Positions 22,876 to 36,009 of a DNA stretch of 64,000 nucleotides are shown in pieces. The DNA comes from Rhynchospora pubera. Taxonomy: Eukaryota > Streptophyta > Magnoliopsida > Poales > Cyperaceae. The notes under the pieces were generated by a model, which had not been told where the DNA came from, ran no database searches, and worked only from the letters and a program-made list of their open reading frames with translations. Every line of letters starts with the position of its first letter. Positions within the stretch are counted from its first letter, which is position 1. The position numbers were made by a program, and so were the translations under genes. The stretch is from contig CM051459.1 in NCBI GenBank assembly GCA_028095005.1, positions 116,161,431 to 116,225,430 of the forward strand. Reading direction: 5' to 3'.

Positions 22876-25800
22876 AGGCTTGGGACAACATTATGAGCTT
22901 TTCTCAGACTGCAAAGAGTTCTGCTCGTATGTGGTTGGATCCATATTCTTCACCAATAATATCTTGCGGTATAATTTGCCTTCTCTTTGGAATTTTGCCA
23001 GTTTGCTTTAGTATTGATTTGGTCTTCATCTATTTTGTATATTATTTTGGGTCTCTTGATAGAGTCCCATGACGCCATGATAGATCTCACTATCCCTCAT
23101 TTTGAGGCTAGCGATTCTCAATTTAACCAGATCATTGAGCTTGATACTTCACCAGTACTCTTGTTTGTTAGCAACAGTACTCAGTGTCTCCATTTTTTTA
23201 TCCACCCTCGTCGTGACGATGACCGTCTAGTGGTTTTGATCACTTGGGGTTATGATGAGTTTTCCTTAAGTCATAGACGGAGCACTAGACTCGGTCGTGC
23301 TAGTATTCCGGTATGACTTTCTGGATTTTATAATATTATCCATGCCTTCAGTGATTTGATCATGAGCCTTTGAGCCTTTGCCGAAACGGCTTTTCTCCAT
23401 GGTATTCCAATGAGAATAATGGTAGGGGTATATTTGGTAGAGTTTTTAGAGGTGATGATTAGCCAAATAGATTCCTCTTATTTTTCTGAGCTTCCAGAAT
23501 TTTTCCTCATATTTTTCTGACCCTCCTGTGATTTTTCATGAATTTTTAAAGGTTGCTGGATTTTAAAATAAATATGAGGCTAAGGTGGCAATTTGTGATT
23601 GGCCAGAACTTGGAATATGGATTTAAAATATTATGTTAGGATTTTGATTATATTTTTGGCATGACTGCATTCTCCATATTTTTCTGGATCCGTAGAAATT
23701 TGGTTTGGATTTTTCTGAGTTACGGTTGATTTTCTACGAATTTTTAAACTTTCCATCAATAAAATGATGCCACATCAGCAGAGAAGCCACGTGGCAGCGC
23801 ATGATTGGTCCACGCCAGCGGAGAGAATAAGAGATCATCAGCGACTCCAGTTGTGTGAGAGTGAAACGTGGCGCCCTCTGAGTGGTTGTCGATAAGTCAC
23901 TACACCATGTTGACTCGCCACACGGCAAAGGCCACAGAAGATCGTAAATTTTGGGACGCCTTTTATTAAAGCCATCCGTGCTCCCGATGTTTTGTGGAAT
24001 AAATAACCCTTCGTATGCGGGGCCCACTATCAGTGATACGGTATTAGCCGTTAGGTGTTGAGCCGAGTCTACGCGAATCAGAGAAATGAATCTCTTCTTC
24101 TCCTTCGTTCCTCCTTCCTTCGTCGCACTAGCGATTGAGAAAACCGCCATGGATATGCACTCGAGCTCTCTGCAATGCCATCAGATGCCAACAAAGCATC
24201 GCCTGTCGTCGTATGACCTCCCTGATGTGATGGGGCCCATTCGTTCGCTGTGGGGACCACTGCTTCGTCGCAATTGCTCCTAGGGTTTCGAAGGAGAGGG
24301 TGACAGCAATTGTGAGCTTCTGGGGATCATTGGGCCTAGGGAATGCATCAGAGAGCATCGTGGTGGATCCGTGAAACTTGGTGTAATCTCAATTTGATTG
24401 TTGAGTCCCTCTGGCGTGATGCCTCACCTCAGCCAGAATATGCCATGGCGATGGATTGGTCAATCCAGTTGACTGGCCATGGTGGGGGTCAAATAAGGTG
24501 TCTATGAGCTTGGTGATGTCTGCAGGAAGGTGTTTGCATCATCAATTTGGCAGCCGAGTGCCTTCATCTAGGAGTTACTCCTTAATTTTGATTTAGCCAT
24601 GGTGATTAGCTGTCGGCTGGATCCTTCTTTGATGTGTTCAGCTATGTAAAGGGTCTAGGATACATTCTTCAATCATAGAGGAACCTTCAATTTCGCCAGT
24701 TATGAGGTTGCACCTTGATTTGGATCAGGCCATGTATTGATCTCGGATATGGGGGTTGAGTTGGTGAAGTGCTGGCTAGAGGTTGAAAGGAATCAATGAT
24801 TGACTCCTACATATGGGGGACATGCACCAATGCAACAATAGAGTTGCACTAACACATATTCCCTGGTTGTAGCAGCTACTTCCTCCTTGATTACCTCTTC
24901 TTCAGTGTATGAACAAGATGAGGTGGGCTTCTCTATGGACTCCAGTACCTGCTGTCCTTCATCTCTTTTTTTTTTTTTTTAACCTGCTGTCCCTTTTTTT
25001 AGAAAGAAACCTGCTGTCCTTGTTGCTGTCCATTTTTTTATTTTATACAATAGTTTACTTCATATATATATGCTTAATTAGACATAGTCTATTTTAATTT
25101 TATTTCCTACATGATATCTTACATTACATCTACATCTAATGCAAATGCGATTCTACATGAGTACAGAATTTAAAGGGCAATATATATGATAAGGATAGTT
25201 TTTAGTTACTCCATACGTTATTGTTGATACTTATGTAAGTTAAATGCATTCATGATTTTATATGCATATTTACATATGAACCAGTATTCATCAACTCCTT
25301 ACATTGTTGCTATGTATGTGTAAAGCCAGAAGAGAAGATAACAGAAATGAAAGTTGCAAAGATGAAAAAAAGTCTTCTTACTTCACTTACTCAAATTACA
25401 AAGAAATAGTGCAGATGATTGATCACAATATGAAGCTAGTGCTTCTACTAACACACCTTTTTTTTTGTTTTTTTTAGTAGCTATCCTAACAGAAAACACT
25501 CTTATCCTCACAAATGTGTACAAAGTGCTATTGACAGTATAGCTTTGTGCTTGATGGCTGAGCCTCTCGTGTATGTCTCCTCTTGCTTTGCATGGCACTG
25601 GGGTACCCCTTTTATAGGGAATTCAGATAAGTGCTGTGGATGGCACCAATGATCAATGTTTTGAGGAAATTGGACAGTTTTGCCCTTGCTGTTTTCTCAT
25701 TCCTTTATACAGAGCCTCATCCCTTTAGACAGCACTTTATTGCTCCATGGAATCTTTTTTCCTTTAATCTCCTTGTCCCCATTAATTATTTTTCTTGTCA

Positions 25801-27377
25801 ATTTCAGCAACATTAATTCCTTTACGTTACAATGGGCTATTAGTTTCATTTTCAAATGGTCATGTCCAGTTCTTGCTTCCCAGCTATACTTGGGTCTTTT
25901 TTTTTTAGTTTCTGGGGCTTTCTTATAACATCTTCATTTTTTTTTTACCTATCATGTTTCACTGAAACCAAGTGCATTGGGAGAATATGGTTAGTATTGC
26001 ATGGCTTCAGCCGACAGAATTGATTTGATCAGTCAATTGATCATATTGTATCAGTTTACTGTCATCCCATTTGTTTCCTCTATATACCCATGCAGGTTAG
26101 GCACCAAATCAACACCATTTATCAACTACCTTATATGAATTTTGAAATACAGAATTTGCTCGACCATAGCTGCTTCATGGCTCTTGTAATTTTACTCCAT
26201 TAATTCTTCAAACTGATGGCTCAAATATCATCACAGATGTTTCTTTGTTGTTGTTTGATAGCGGGTTCTGACTTGCACTCAATCAAATTGAGTGCTTAAC
26301 CATGGTAATTTCTCAATTTCAGAATCCAATTCATTGTTTCTTCAAATTGACCCTTCAAATATCATCAAAATCACTCCCTGGTGGCTGCCTAACCAGGGAA
26401 TTGGATCAATCGGGTTTTATTCTCATCAATTTAGCATGTTTCGAAATTCAGGCCATGAGGAATGGAGCCTTCTTCACCTCAAACCGACTGGAGAGCATGG
26501 AATTGAACCTATCTGTTAGCGTTCGGATTCCATTCTCTCGCAATCGTATGCTCAGTCATCATGGCAGAGAGAAGGGTTGTGCATACGGAATTGAAGGAAG
26601 ATGTCGGGTATTGTGTCTCAGCAGGCACTCGTGAGAGAAAAGGGGACAATGTTCTCCTGTGCATAGCGCGAGTGGGAGAGGAGACAGCGAGATTCCATCC
26701 CTGTCATCATTACTTGGTTTCGTTTTTCAACAGGCGCGCGAAAGAGAGGGCTCCTCTCCTGCGTCATGGCGTTCGTCAGAGATAGAAGTAATTATCGGAA
26801 GAGACGAGAGAGGGAGACGAGATGCTGGGCCGAGAGGAACTGTGGGCTGCCCTCTTCTTTCTTTTTTTTTTTATTTTGATCAAAATGGGCCTTTAGCTTC
26901 CTCCCTCTTTTTGTTAATTGCATATGGGCCGATGTGTTTCAGCAAAGAAAAGTTGCTTTGTTTAATCCATGTTGCACGAATCTTGATGCGATATTTTCAT
27001 CCTTTCTCCTTGCCACAATCTGATGTATAGTCGTATATTTCATGTACACATACATGAAGTTATACTACTATATTTTTTATTTGTACCTCGAGGTGTAACT
27101 TGTGCTTCATGGATCCGAAGAGATTTACATTGCATGCTGATTTACCATGATTTCCTTTTTCATATTAATATTAGCACCAATATAGTTATTGAAATCTGAA
27201 CCGCTTGGTTTGGTGTGGCATGGAGATTTTTAATGGTCATACCCGTGAATATATCCTCCCGTCTTATTCGGGATAATATGTAGGCTAGCCTGAAAAATTT
27301 ATTTATTAATCATGAACCCCATTCGATTGCTTATGGTAGCCTCAAAAATTCTTGTACCGTTGTCCGGTAACTATGAC
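22876..27377. other. Unassigned 4.5 kb, no supported gene
   Basis: Several open frames of 60-138 codons exist on both strands (for example 22987-23316 plus, 23734-24150 minus, 26302-27030 plus) but none shows a domain, codon pattern or partner exon. Around 23755-24060 the DNA looks like the promoter part of an LTR, with a CACGTG box near 23790, but no matching second LTR was found. Confidence 0.4.
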
Positions 27378-27615
27378 AATATTTTAGGGTTCAACAAGAA
27401 GCAATCCGAGATATCAAAAGGGTCGTAGCGGACCAATCATCCGCTGGGACTTCCTCGGATATCTCAAAATCCTTAGCAGATTTGCAAAAAGGATTTCAAA
27501 AACTATCCCTAGGCGAGCCCATACAAAAACCAAAAAAGAAGGAAACGTCGTTTTACGTGTTTAAGGACCCAAAGAAAATAATTGAAGAAGAGAAAAATAA
27601 ATCTTCTTCAAAATG
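27378..27615 (+). pseudogene. 3' part of viral ORF2, virion-associated protein type
   Basis: About 78 codons open from a stop at 27375 to the TGA at 27613-27615, without a start codon. The frame is rich in Lys, Gln and Ser and includes DIKRVVADQ and SKSLADLQKGFQKLSLGEP, then a Lys-rich end (KPKKKETSFYVFKDPKK). Small basic DNA-binding proteins in this position are typical of badnaviruses. The stop overlaps the next start as ATGA, the arrangement used for leaky scanning or coupled translation in this virus group. The N-terminal part is absent from the insertion. Confidence 0.7.
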
Positions 27616-30600
27616 AGCCAAACAAGAACCCAAACTACGATGGAATCACGACCATCAGTATCAAATCGTGATGAACAATCTCGAGAACAGACCCCAACCA
27701 TAGAAGATCAAATCCGTGGCTACAGACTAGGCCACAGGGCAAGGCATGAGCTGAACAGAAGATTGCACCTGAGACCAAGGGGATATCAAAGAACGCTTGA
27801 ATCACAACTAAATCCAGATGCTGAACTTAATATCTCACAATTCAGACGTGTACAAACAGTGCCCGCTGAAATTCTGTATCAAGCAGGAGGCTTGTTCAGA
27901 ACACAACATCAAGTGTATCAACACTACTCTGACCAAAGAATCTATGTTACAGGCAATCAACAACTAGAATTGCCATTCATTACATAACAGAGTTTCGAAG
28001 AGCTACAACGATCAGGCCTACAACATCTGCATATAGGCCTGATCATTATCAGACTCTTCACATTACATGGAAGAGCTGCTGGAGTAAATGCTCTAGTAGT
28101 ATTCAGAGACGCACGATGGTCAGATGAAAGATCTATTATTGGCACTATGGAAATAGATGTCACTCATGACACACAACTTGCCTACATAGCCCCAAACATA
28201 ATGTTATCAATCAGAGATTTCTTTAATCATATCCAACTGGTGATTCAAACACATGGGTATGATACCTGGCAGGCAGGTGAGAGCAATCTGCTATTAACAA
28301 GGTCATTAATTGGCAGACTCTCAAACACAAGCTACACAGGATTTAGATATAATGTCTCAAATGTATCTGATTACCTAGCAAGTAGAGGTGTTCAGGCTAT
28401 TCCAGGCCAAAGATACACAACCACTGAATTACGAGGAAGACAGTGGATTATCAGGCCCTCACAACAACCAGAAATACAACACCCTCAAGAAGCAGTATCA
28501 CAGACTAGAACTGATGGTTCTATACTGCTTAGATTCAAAAATTATGCAGCTACTCCAACTCCCCAAGGCCCTTCCGTCGGTCCTAATGATGAGGAACAAC
28601 TATCTGATGAAGAAACAGCATTAATGTTCTGGGTAGAAGATGATGAAGAACCAGAAGATGATACTGAAATTTTCTGGAAAACTTTACAAATAATGGCACA
28701 ACCTGCTGTTATACAAAATGATGGTCCCGTATGGGATACTAATTATGAAGATGAAGAGGATTGGATCAATCCTTTTGCGAAAGGTGGTGGGGTATTCGAG
28801 CCTGAAACTGAAACCAAAACCTCAACCAAAACCTCAACTACAGTCGAAACCGAAACGCAACATGAAACCAATGCCTCAACTACAACCCAAACAAATATTG
28901 AAAGCCATGAAACAGCCCTCATGATGGAATTAGAATATCCAAAACTAAAACAATTCCTAGAAGAAATACCAATACAAGAAAAGGCTTTTTCAAGTGTCAC
29001 CTCAAACTATAGACCACCTCCTGAACCAATAATGGGTCCAATAACTTACCCACCTGGAAGACTGAGGACAGACGCATGACCATCCTCATCCTAATTCCAA
29101 GGGATAAGGCCAAGGGGTTTACCCGGTGGAATCGGTAGACACCAAAATGAGCAATGGAATTTACCAACTGCAAGTCAAACACAAGGAGCCATGTTGGTAT
29201 TACCAGAAGATATTGGCCTATACCATGATACAATATCCCGTTGGGAATCTATCACCCTAAACCTTTTAAGTGAAAAAATTTTCGATGATAATAAAGCAAA
29301 AGTGAGATATATCGAAAATTTATTGGGTGAGATAGAAAAGAAGATATGGATTCAGTGGAGGACTGAATTTGCAACAGAATATGAGCAATTAATCGCAATT
29401 GCTGATGATACCCAAAATGTCATATCTCAAATAAGAAGGGTATTATTATTAGAAGATCCATATCAAGGAACCACTGAGGAACAAGATCGAGCTTATAATG
29501 ATCTAGAACGATTATCATGTGAAAATATGAAAGATCTCTTCCTCTACATGAATGATTTCAAAGTGTTGGCAGCGAAATCAGGTCGTATGTATATTTCTCC
29601 AGAGCTTTCTGAGAAATTTTTCAGAAAAATGCCACCACTTATCGGAAAAGAATTAGAGCAAGCTTTCCAGGCAAAATTCCCAAATAATAATACGCGAGTA
29701 ATGCCAAGGATACACTTTTCTTACCAATACTTGGCAGAAATGTGTAAAAAGACTGCTTTACAGAGGAGTCTAAAGGATCTTACAATCTGTAGTAAGATTC
29801 CCATACCAGGAGACTACCGCTCCAACCGAAAGAAGTTTGGTCTCAGAAAAGCAAAAACCTACAAAGGAAAACCACATGATTCACATGTCCGGGTATTTAA
29901 AAGAAAACACTCGGATAGAGTTCAAAAATGTAAATGTTTTATTTGTGGAGAAGAAGGTCATTTTGCCAGAGACTGCAGAAGAGGTCAGGGAAATATTGAA
30001 AGAGCAGCAATACTAGAAAATCTTGATTTACCAGATGATCTGGATATCATATCAGTAGACCTCAATGAACCAGATAGTGACGCCATTTGCAGTCTATCTG
30101 AGGGAGAAGCAGGCAACACAGAGCACCATGTCAGAGCATGTCTAGAAGAATTACCATATGAAGGAGCATTCATGCTCAATATCACAAATTATGGGTGGCG
30201 TTGTAAGGTGAAACTTTCTCCAGAACAAGAAACCTGTGAGCATCAACTCACAGAAGAATTAAACTTTACCGGATCATGTAGCTTTTGCAAAGAAAATTCA
30301 AACCATGAAGTTGGATGTAAAGGATGTGGTTTAATAGCATGTCCATTATGTTCAAACTTTTACCTTGGCAGACCGATAAAACCCAAAACTCAGCCCAGGA
30401 GGTACCAGAACAAAGAACTCTTGATAAAAGAATTATTCAAATATATCGAACACTTGGAGGCTGAAAATGAAAGGCTAAATGAAGAATTGAAAAACCTAAC
30501 CGAAAAAAAACTAATCAAAGACCTTTCTAAAGATTTTGAGGAACTAAACATTTCTAAGGGAAAAGAAAAGGTTGAAAATGAAATCGAAGATATCCACGTT

Positions 30601-32919
30601 ATGTTCACAGAAAAACCCTCACACCAAATAGAAGAAGAGCAATACAAAGCAGAAGAGATTTCCAGACCAGGTCAACGAAAAATTACCCACCGCCTATACA
30701 ACCTGGTGATACTGTTTGAAATTCCCAACCTAAAGCCATTCGAGATAAGAGCAATTCTTGATACTGGTGCAACAAATTGTTCCATATGCCAAACAGCTGT
30801 ACCAGCAGAGGCTTTGGAAGATAGCCCATATCCTGTACACATAACCGGTGTAAACTCAAGGCAAATTGCCACAAAGAAGCTGAAAGGAGGACAAATGACG
30901 ATTGGTGAGAATAAATTCAGAATACCTTTTACCTACAGTTTCCCTATGGGTATGAGAGATGGAATTCAAATGTTAATTGGGTGTAACTTTATACGCTCAA
31001 TGCAAGGAGGGTTAAGAATTGAAGGGAATGTAATAACCTTTTACAAGAATGTAACGGTAGTTCAAACCAACACTGAAACCGTTGCAAACACTATGGCAAT
31101 TGAGGAATTGGGTCTTGAAGAAATCGAATACCTTACAATCCAAGAATCTGTGTATTACCAAACTCAAATCCACAACAAAAACTTCGAAAACCGCTTTGCT
31201 ACCTTATTGGGGAGACTAAAAGAACAAGGATTCATTGGTGATAACCCTCTTCAACATTGGTCAAAAAATAAAGTGGTGTGCAAGTTGGATATCATAAACC
31301 CAGATTTAACAATAGAAGATAAACCATTGAAGCATGTCACACCAACGATGCAAGAGCAGTTCAACCGTCATATCAAAGCCTTACTAGATATTGGAGTTAT
31401 TCGACCTAGCAAGGGCAGGCATCGTACCATGGCATTCATAGTAAATTCTGGAACCACAATAGACCCAAAAATCGGAAAAGAAACGAAAGGAAAAGAAAGA
31501 ATGGTCCTAAACTACAGAACCCTTAATGACAACACGCATAAGGACCAATACCCTTTACCGGGAATAAACACAATCCTAAAGAAGATCAGCAACATCAAAA
31601 TCTTTTCGAAATTCGACTTAAAAAGTGGATTTCATCAAGTTGCAATGCACCCCGATTTTATTCCATGGACAGCTTTCATAGTCCCTGGAGGCCTTTATGA
31701 ATGGCTGGTAATGCCATTCGGATTGAAAAATGCTCCTGCCATTTTTCAAAGGAAAATGGATAATTGCTTCAAAGGCACGGAATCATTCATAGCTGTCTAT
31801 ATTGACGATATTCTGGTATTTTCCAAAAATGAGGAAGAACATGCAAGCCACCTTGAAGTCATGCTCTCAATTTGCGAAAAACACGGCCTGGTACTATCCC
31901 CAACAAAAATGAAGATTGCTGTACTAGAAATTGAGTTCCTAGGAGCGCATATCAACAGAGGAAAAATCAAACTGCAACCTCATATTATCAAGAAAATTGC
32001 AGATTTTGATATAGAAATGCTAAAAGAAAAGAAAGGATTAAGATCATGGTTAGGTATCCTTAATTATGCCAGATCCTATATTCCTAACCTTGGAACTTTC
32101 CTAGGCCCCCTTTATTAAAAAACAAGTCCTCATGGAGATAAAAGGCTTAAATCATCTGATATAAGTCTTATCAAAATAATTCAGGAATTAGTCCAGAATT
32201 TACCAAACCTGGAATTCCCCCCAGAAGATGCTTACATTGTTTTAGAAACTGATGGATGTATGGAAGGATGGGGAGGAATTTGCAAATGGAAAAAGATGAA
32301 AGGCGATCCGAGATCAACAGAAAAGATCTGCGCCTATGCAAGTGGGAAATTCCCGACGGTAAAATCAACAATTGATGGTGAAATCCATGCATGCATGGAA
32401 ACACTCTCAGCAATGAAAATCCATTATTTGGATAAATCCGAAATTACCCTACGCACAGATTGTCAAGCTATTATTAGCTTCTATAATAAAACTTCATCTA
32501 ATAAACCATCAAGGGTAAGATGGATTAAATTTGTTGATTTTGTAACAGATACTGGAGTGCATGTAAATTTTGAGCATATCGAGGGAAGATTAAACACATT
32601 AGCCGATACACTCTCTCGCTTAACAACCTATACACTTCAGGCCAAATGTCTCACAACAGAGCAGAAAAATCTCATTAGCAAGCTAGGTCCAGTTCTGGAG
32701 GAACTAGCAGACAAGCAAGTCCCAGAGAAGCAGCTCCATTCCTTACAGGAACGAATAGAGGCCCACTTCCCTGTGATAGCCTCTCCAATATTCATGCCAT
32801 GCACCATAATACAAAAATCAGGGGAGACCCTCTCAATGAAGTCCAACTACATGGGTACATTAGAAACCAAATCAAAGAACTACAAGTGCGAAACACCTTG
32901 GATAACGTTAGATCATTAA
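27613..32919 (+). pseudogene. Viral ORF3 polyprotein, interrupted by stops
   Basis: One frame of about 1,770 codons interrupted by a TAA at 27985, TGA at 29077, TAA at 29092 and TAA at 32116; there is no frameshift over this length. Regions in order: movement protein (about 27900-28350, with LFTLHGRAAGVNALVVFRD); coat protein with a CCHC knuckle CFICGEEGHFARDC near 29935; a second Cys-rich segment (about 30235-30360) typical of badnaviruses; aspartic protease with DTGAT near 30760; reverse transcriptase with YIDD near 31798; RNase H with TDGCMEGWGG near 32245, an active-site Glu near 32380, RTDCQ near 32453 and LADTLSR near 32600. Length matches intact badnavirus ORF3. The few stops suggest a fairly young insertion. 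In life the polyprotein is cut by its own protease for movement, packaging and reverse transcription. Confidence 0.92.
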
Positions 32920-33071
32920 AATCCACGATAGAAAAAGAAATTTCATATACGCGTATTTACAAAAACTGTGATTGCGTAGCAGGGGACGCATATTGGATAA
33001 ACAAGGAGCAAATTGAACAGATTATTCAAATGGAGAAACAACTGGAGAAAATGCTCCAAAATATGGTGTAA
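32799..33071 (+). CDS. Overlapping open frame at the end of viral ORF3
   Basis: 90 codons from an ATG, in a different frame from ORF3 and continuing 150 bases past its end. The C-terminal half (AYWINKEQIEQIIQMEKQLE) is predicted helical with coiled-coil spacing. Either ORF3 suffered a late frameshift and this is its true C terminus, or it is a small separate ORF like the extra downstream genes of some caulimovirids. No family is recognised. Confidence 0.4.
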   Translation: MHHNTKIRGDPLNEVQLHGYIRNQIKELQVRNTLDNVRSLKSTIEKEISYTRIYKNCDCVAGDAYWINKEQIEQIIQMEKQLEKMLQNMV

Positions 33072-33387
33072 TAATTAGTCTGGTGGTAATCTACGAAAAA
33101 CCACTGACTTTTTCTTATTTTTATTTTTAGAACGTGGTGGACCCATGTTTGATAACCATCCGTTCAACTTTCGGTGGAAAAGATACCCACTAATTTATCT
33201 TTTAGTGTGCTTTCTTTATAAAGTGGGCAGAATACCCACTAAATTATGTTATTGCGCTCCACTTTCGGTTAGTGGATGCATTATTATTAGCTGAGTGGGA
33301 GACAAAGGTTTTTGGAAATCCTTTAATCACATGACGATGGGGCCCAATGAGCACCCGATGTGATAATTGAGATTCCATCCCGAGTCT

Positions 33388-33396
33388 CTATATAAG
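33388..33396 (+). promoter_or_regulatory. TATA box of the viral pregenomic promoter
   Basis: CTATATAAG, about 310 bases after the last viral reading frame and 200 bases before the primer site, in a compact region with a TGACG word near 33332. This is the expected place of the single promoter that makes the terminally redundant RNA. Confidence 0.75.
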
Positions 33397-33495
33397 AGTT
33401 TGTTTTCAGAGTTGCGAAACAAGCTCAGAACGAGCAAGTTTCACTTCTCAATTTCTCTTTCTCTCTCACCACTTCTCTCTTGTAACATATTCTAA

Positions 33496-33501
33496 AATAA
33501 A
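33496..33501 (+). terminator. Viral poly(A) signal
   Basis: AATAAATAAA about 105 bases downstream of the TATA box. In caulimovirids the signal is close to the RNA start and is skipped on the first pass, which gives terminal redundancy. Confidence 0.65.
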
Positions 33502-33594
33502 TAAAATTCCGCTTGTGTGCTTATGTTCTTCATTCTTCTCGTGTTCATAGTAACCAACTGAAGTTTGAAGAGTCCTCTGATCGACCCTCCATCC

Positions 33595-33612
33595 TGGTAT
33601 CAGAGCAAGGTG
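33595..33612 (+). other. tRNA-Met primer-binding site, viral origin
   Basis: TGGTATCAGAGCAAGGTG matches the complement of the 3' end of plant initiator tRNA-Met over its first 12 bases, the conserved minus-strand primer site that marks position 1 on badnavirus maps. A short viral leader follows to about 33930. Confidence 0.9.
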
Positions 33613-34249
33613 TGCATTCTTAATATTATTTATGACTTTCTAAGTTCTTATATATTTTAGGGAAGCAAATTAGGGGGAGATTTTACCAGATCATTAAAAA
33701 CTGTTCAAAAACTTGAATTAATAAAGGTATCACTTAATAAATCAACTTAAGGACATTAACTTTTAGTGCGTAATTTTTGAAAAATTTAGTTTAACCAAAA
33801 GAATCATCCTGCCTTAAAAGTACCAAGAGTAGGGAATACTAAGGAAGACACGATGAGGTGAGGTTAGACTAAAACCAGTAGGAAATACCGCCCTCATACG
33901 TTAATAACCAATAGATGATAAATTATTGTGTGACCAATCTTGGCCCAAAATTATTAAGGCCCAATAGGATGTCATGGGATGTCAAAACAGTAGGATGTCC
34001 CATATCAGTCCCGCTGCCATCCTAGCCATCCTCTTGAGTTTTACGCACTTGGCTTAATTTTGGGCCTGCACGTTCCTCTCCTACTCTATTTTTTTCTTCC
34101 GCTAATCTCTTCCTCTCTTTCGATACGTGTTGTTGATGTCACTCTCTCTCTTCTCTTTTTTCTGATAGGCATTGTCCATGTTGCTCTCCCTCTCTTCTTC
34201 CCTCTATTATTCTCGTTTTTCATTTTTTTCGTATACAATCGAACAAAGT

Positions 34250-35680
34250 ATATCTCTTGATTTATAATAAATACTCCCTTTAGTAAAAAAAATATATATA
34301 TACTCTCTTATGTTATAATATAATAAGATACTCCTTCAAAGCAAATTAATAATAATTGAAAACATATTTGACACTCCGTTAATAAATCATACATACTTCC
34401 TTAAGAATAATTAGTTACTCTCTTAATATAAATTATGTACTTCCATAATAAAAGATAAATTAAAATATCTTTAACACTCCCTTGATGATCTTACATACTC
34501 CTTTAAAAATAATTAGTTACTCGCTTATCATAAATTACGTACTTCCATAATAAAAGATAAATGAAACATATTTGACATTTCCTTAATGAATCTTATATAC
34601 TCCTTTAATGATATTTAGATACTCTCTTGATTTATAATAAATACTCCCTTATGTTATAATATAATAAGATTCTCCCTTATGCGAATAAAATTACTCTCGT
34701 GTGACAAGTTAAATACTACTTTAAAGTAAATTGATAATTGAAAACATATTTGACACTCCCTTAATGAATCATACATACTTCCTTAAGAATAATTAGTTAC
34801 TCTCTTAATATAAATTATGTACTTCCTTAATAAAAGATAAATTAAAATAACTTTAACACTCCCTTGATGATCTTACATACTCCCTCAAAAATAATTAGTT
34901 ACTCCCTTATCATAAATTACGTACTTCCTTAATGAATCATACATACTTCCTTAAGAATAATTAGTTACTCCCTTAATATAAATTATGTACTTCCATAATA
35001 AAAGATAAATTAAAATATCTTTAACACTCCCTTGATGATCTTACGTACTCCCTTATCATAAATTACGTACTTCCATAATAAAAGATAAATGAAACATATT
35101 TGACATTTTCTTAATGAATCTTATATACTCCTTTAATAATATTTAGATACTCCCTTGATTCATAATAAATACTCCCTTTAGCAAAAAAAAAAATATGCTC
35201 CCTTATGTTATAATATAATAAGATACTCGCTTACGCGAATATAATTACTCTCGTGTGACAAGTTAAATACTCCTTTAAAGTAAATTGATAATTGAAAACA
35301 TATTTGACACTCCCTTAATAAATCATACATACTTCCTTAAGAATAATTAGTTACTCCCTTAATATAAATTATGTACTTCCATAATAAAAGATAAATTAAA
35401 ATATCTTTAACACTCCCTTGATGATCTTACATACTCCCTTAAAAATAATTAGTTACTTCCTTATCATAAATTACGTATTTCCATAATAAAAGATAAATGA
35501 AACATATTTGACATTTCCTTAATGAATCTTATATACTCCTTTAATAATATTTAGAGACTCCCTTATTTCAAATTACATATTTTCATAATAAAAAATAAAT
35601 GAAAATATATTTGACACTTCTTTGATGAATATTATATACTCCTTAATGCATAATATATATACTCCCTTACTTTTATTAGT
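34250..35680. repeat. AT-rich satellite-like array with ACTCCCTT words
   Basis: About 1.4 kb built of AT-rich units of roughly 40-50 bases, each ending in a (C)ACTCCCTT or TACTTCC word. Higher-order blocks recur: ATTGAAAACATATTTGACAC at about 34355, 34738 and 35289, and GATAAATTAAAATATCTTTA several times. Units have been deleted and reordered between blocks. There is no coding capacity. It abuts the viral insertion on one side and foldback elements on the other. Confidence 0.8.
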
Positions 35681-35689
35681 TATCCTTGC

Positions 35690-35945
35690 GGTAATTTTTA
35701 AGTATTTTTTTTGAAATTTTAGAAAATCGTTAATCTAATTGGTTCTGAAATATTTAAAAACATCAGTTTTTAAAAATCCGAAAAAAATACTTAAAAATTT
35801 CGAAAAAATAAAAAATTTGGTTTGCACGGAGATTTCAATAGGGAGATCATATTGGACGATTTGGATCGGTCATTTTGATCTAGATCTAGGAGTTTTGGTC
35901 GCGACTCATCGGAGGGTCCGTGAGTCGCAACTCACCGTAGCTAAA
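35690..35945. mobile_element. Foldback element, left arm mostly lost
   Basis: The right arm is clear: a core with GATTTCAATAGGGAGATC and GACGATTTGGATCGGTC, then an outer arm ending GAGTCGCAACTCACCG and CTA before a TA microsatellite. Only the innermost left arm remains. The outer arm matches sequence at about 56418-56455, which also ends in a TA microsatellite. Confidence 0.55.
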
Positions 35946-35946
35946 C

Positions 35947-36006
<60 letters not shown>
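35947..36006. repeat. TA then GA microsatellite
   Basis: (TA)n from 35947 to 35972, then (GA)n to 36006, between two foldback elements. Confidence 0.95.

Positions 36007-36009
<3 letters not shown>

Larger units (their letters stand above)
27378..33930 (+). mobile_element. Endogenous badnavirus-like pararetrovirus insertion
   Basis: About 6.5 kb colinear with a caulimovirid genome of the badnavirus/tungrovirus group: end of ORF2, an ATGA overlap, the ORF3 polyprotein, then the intergenic region with TATA box, poly(A) signal and tRNA-Met primer site, and a stretch of leader. ORF1, the start of ORF2 and the rest of the leader are missing, so less than one genome is integrated. No LTRs or integrase are present, as expected for these viruses, which enter chromosomes passively. 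The right edge (about 33930) is an estimate from where leader-like sequence gives way to other DNA. It cannot produce virus as it stands: the polyprotein frame has several stops. Confidence 0.9.

Noticed and set aside
22987..23316. 109-codon frame with a hydrophobic start
   Set aside because: No recognisable domain, promoter or partner exon; expected by chance in this length of DNA.
28743..29000. Minus-strand frame opposite the viral polyprotein
   Set aside because: Shadow of the biased codon use in a Thr/Glu-rich segment of ORF3.
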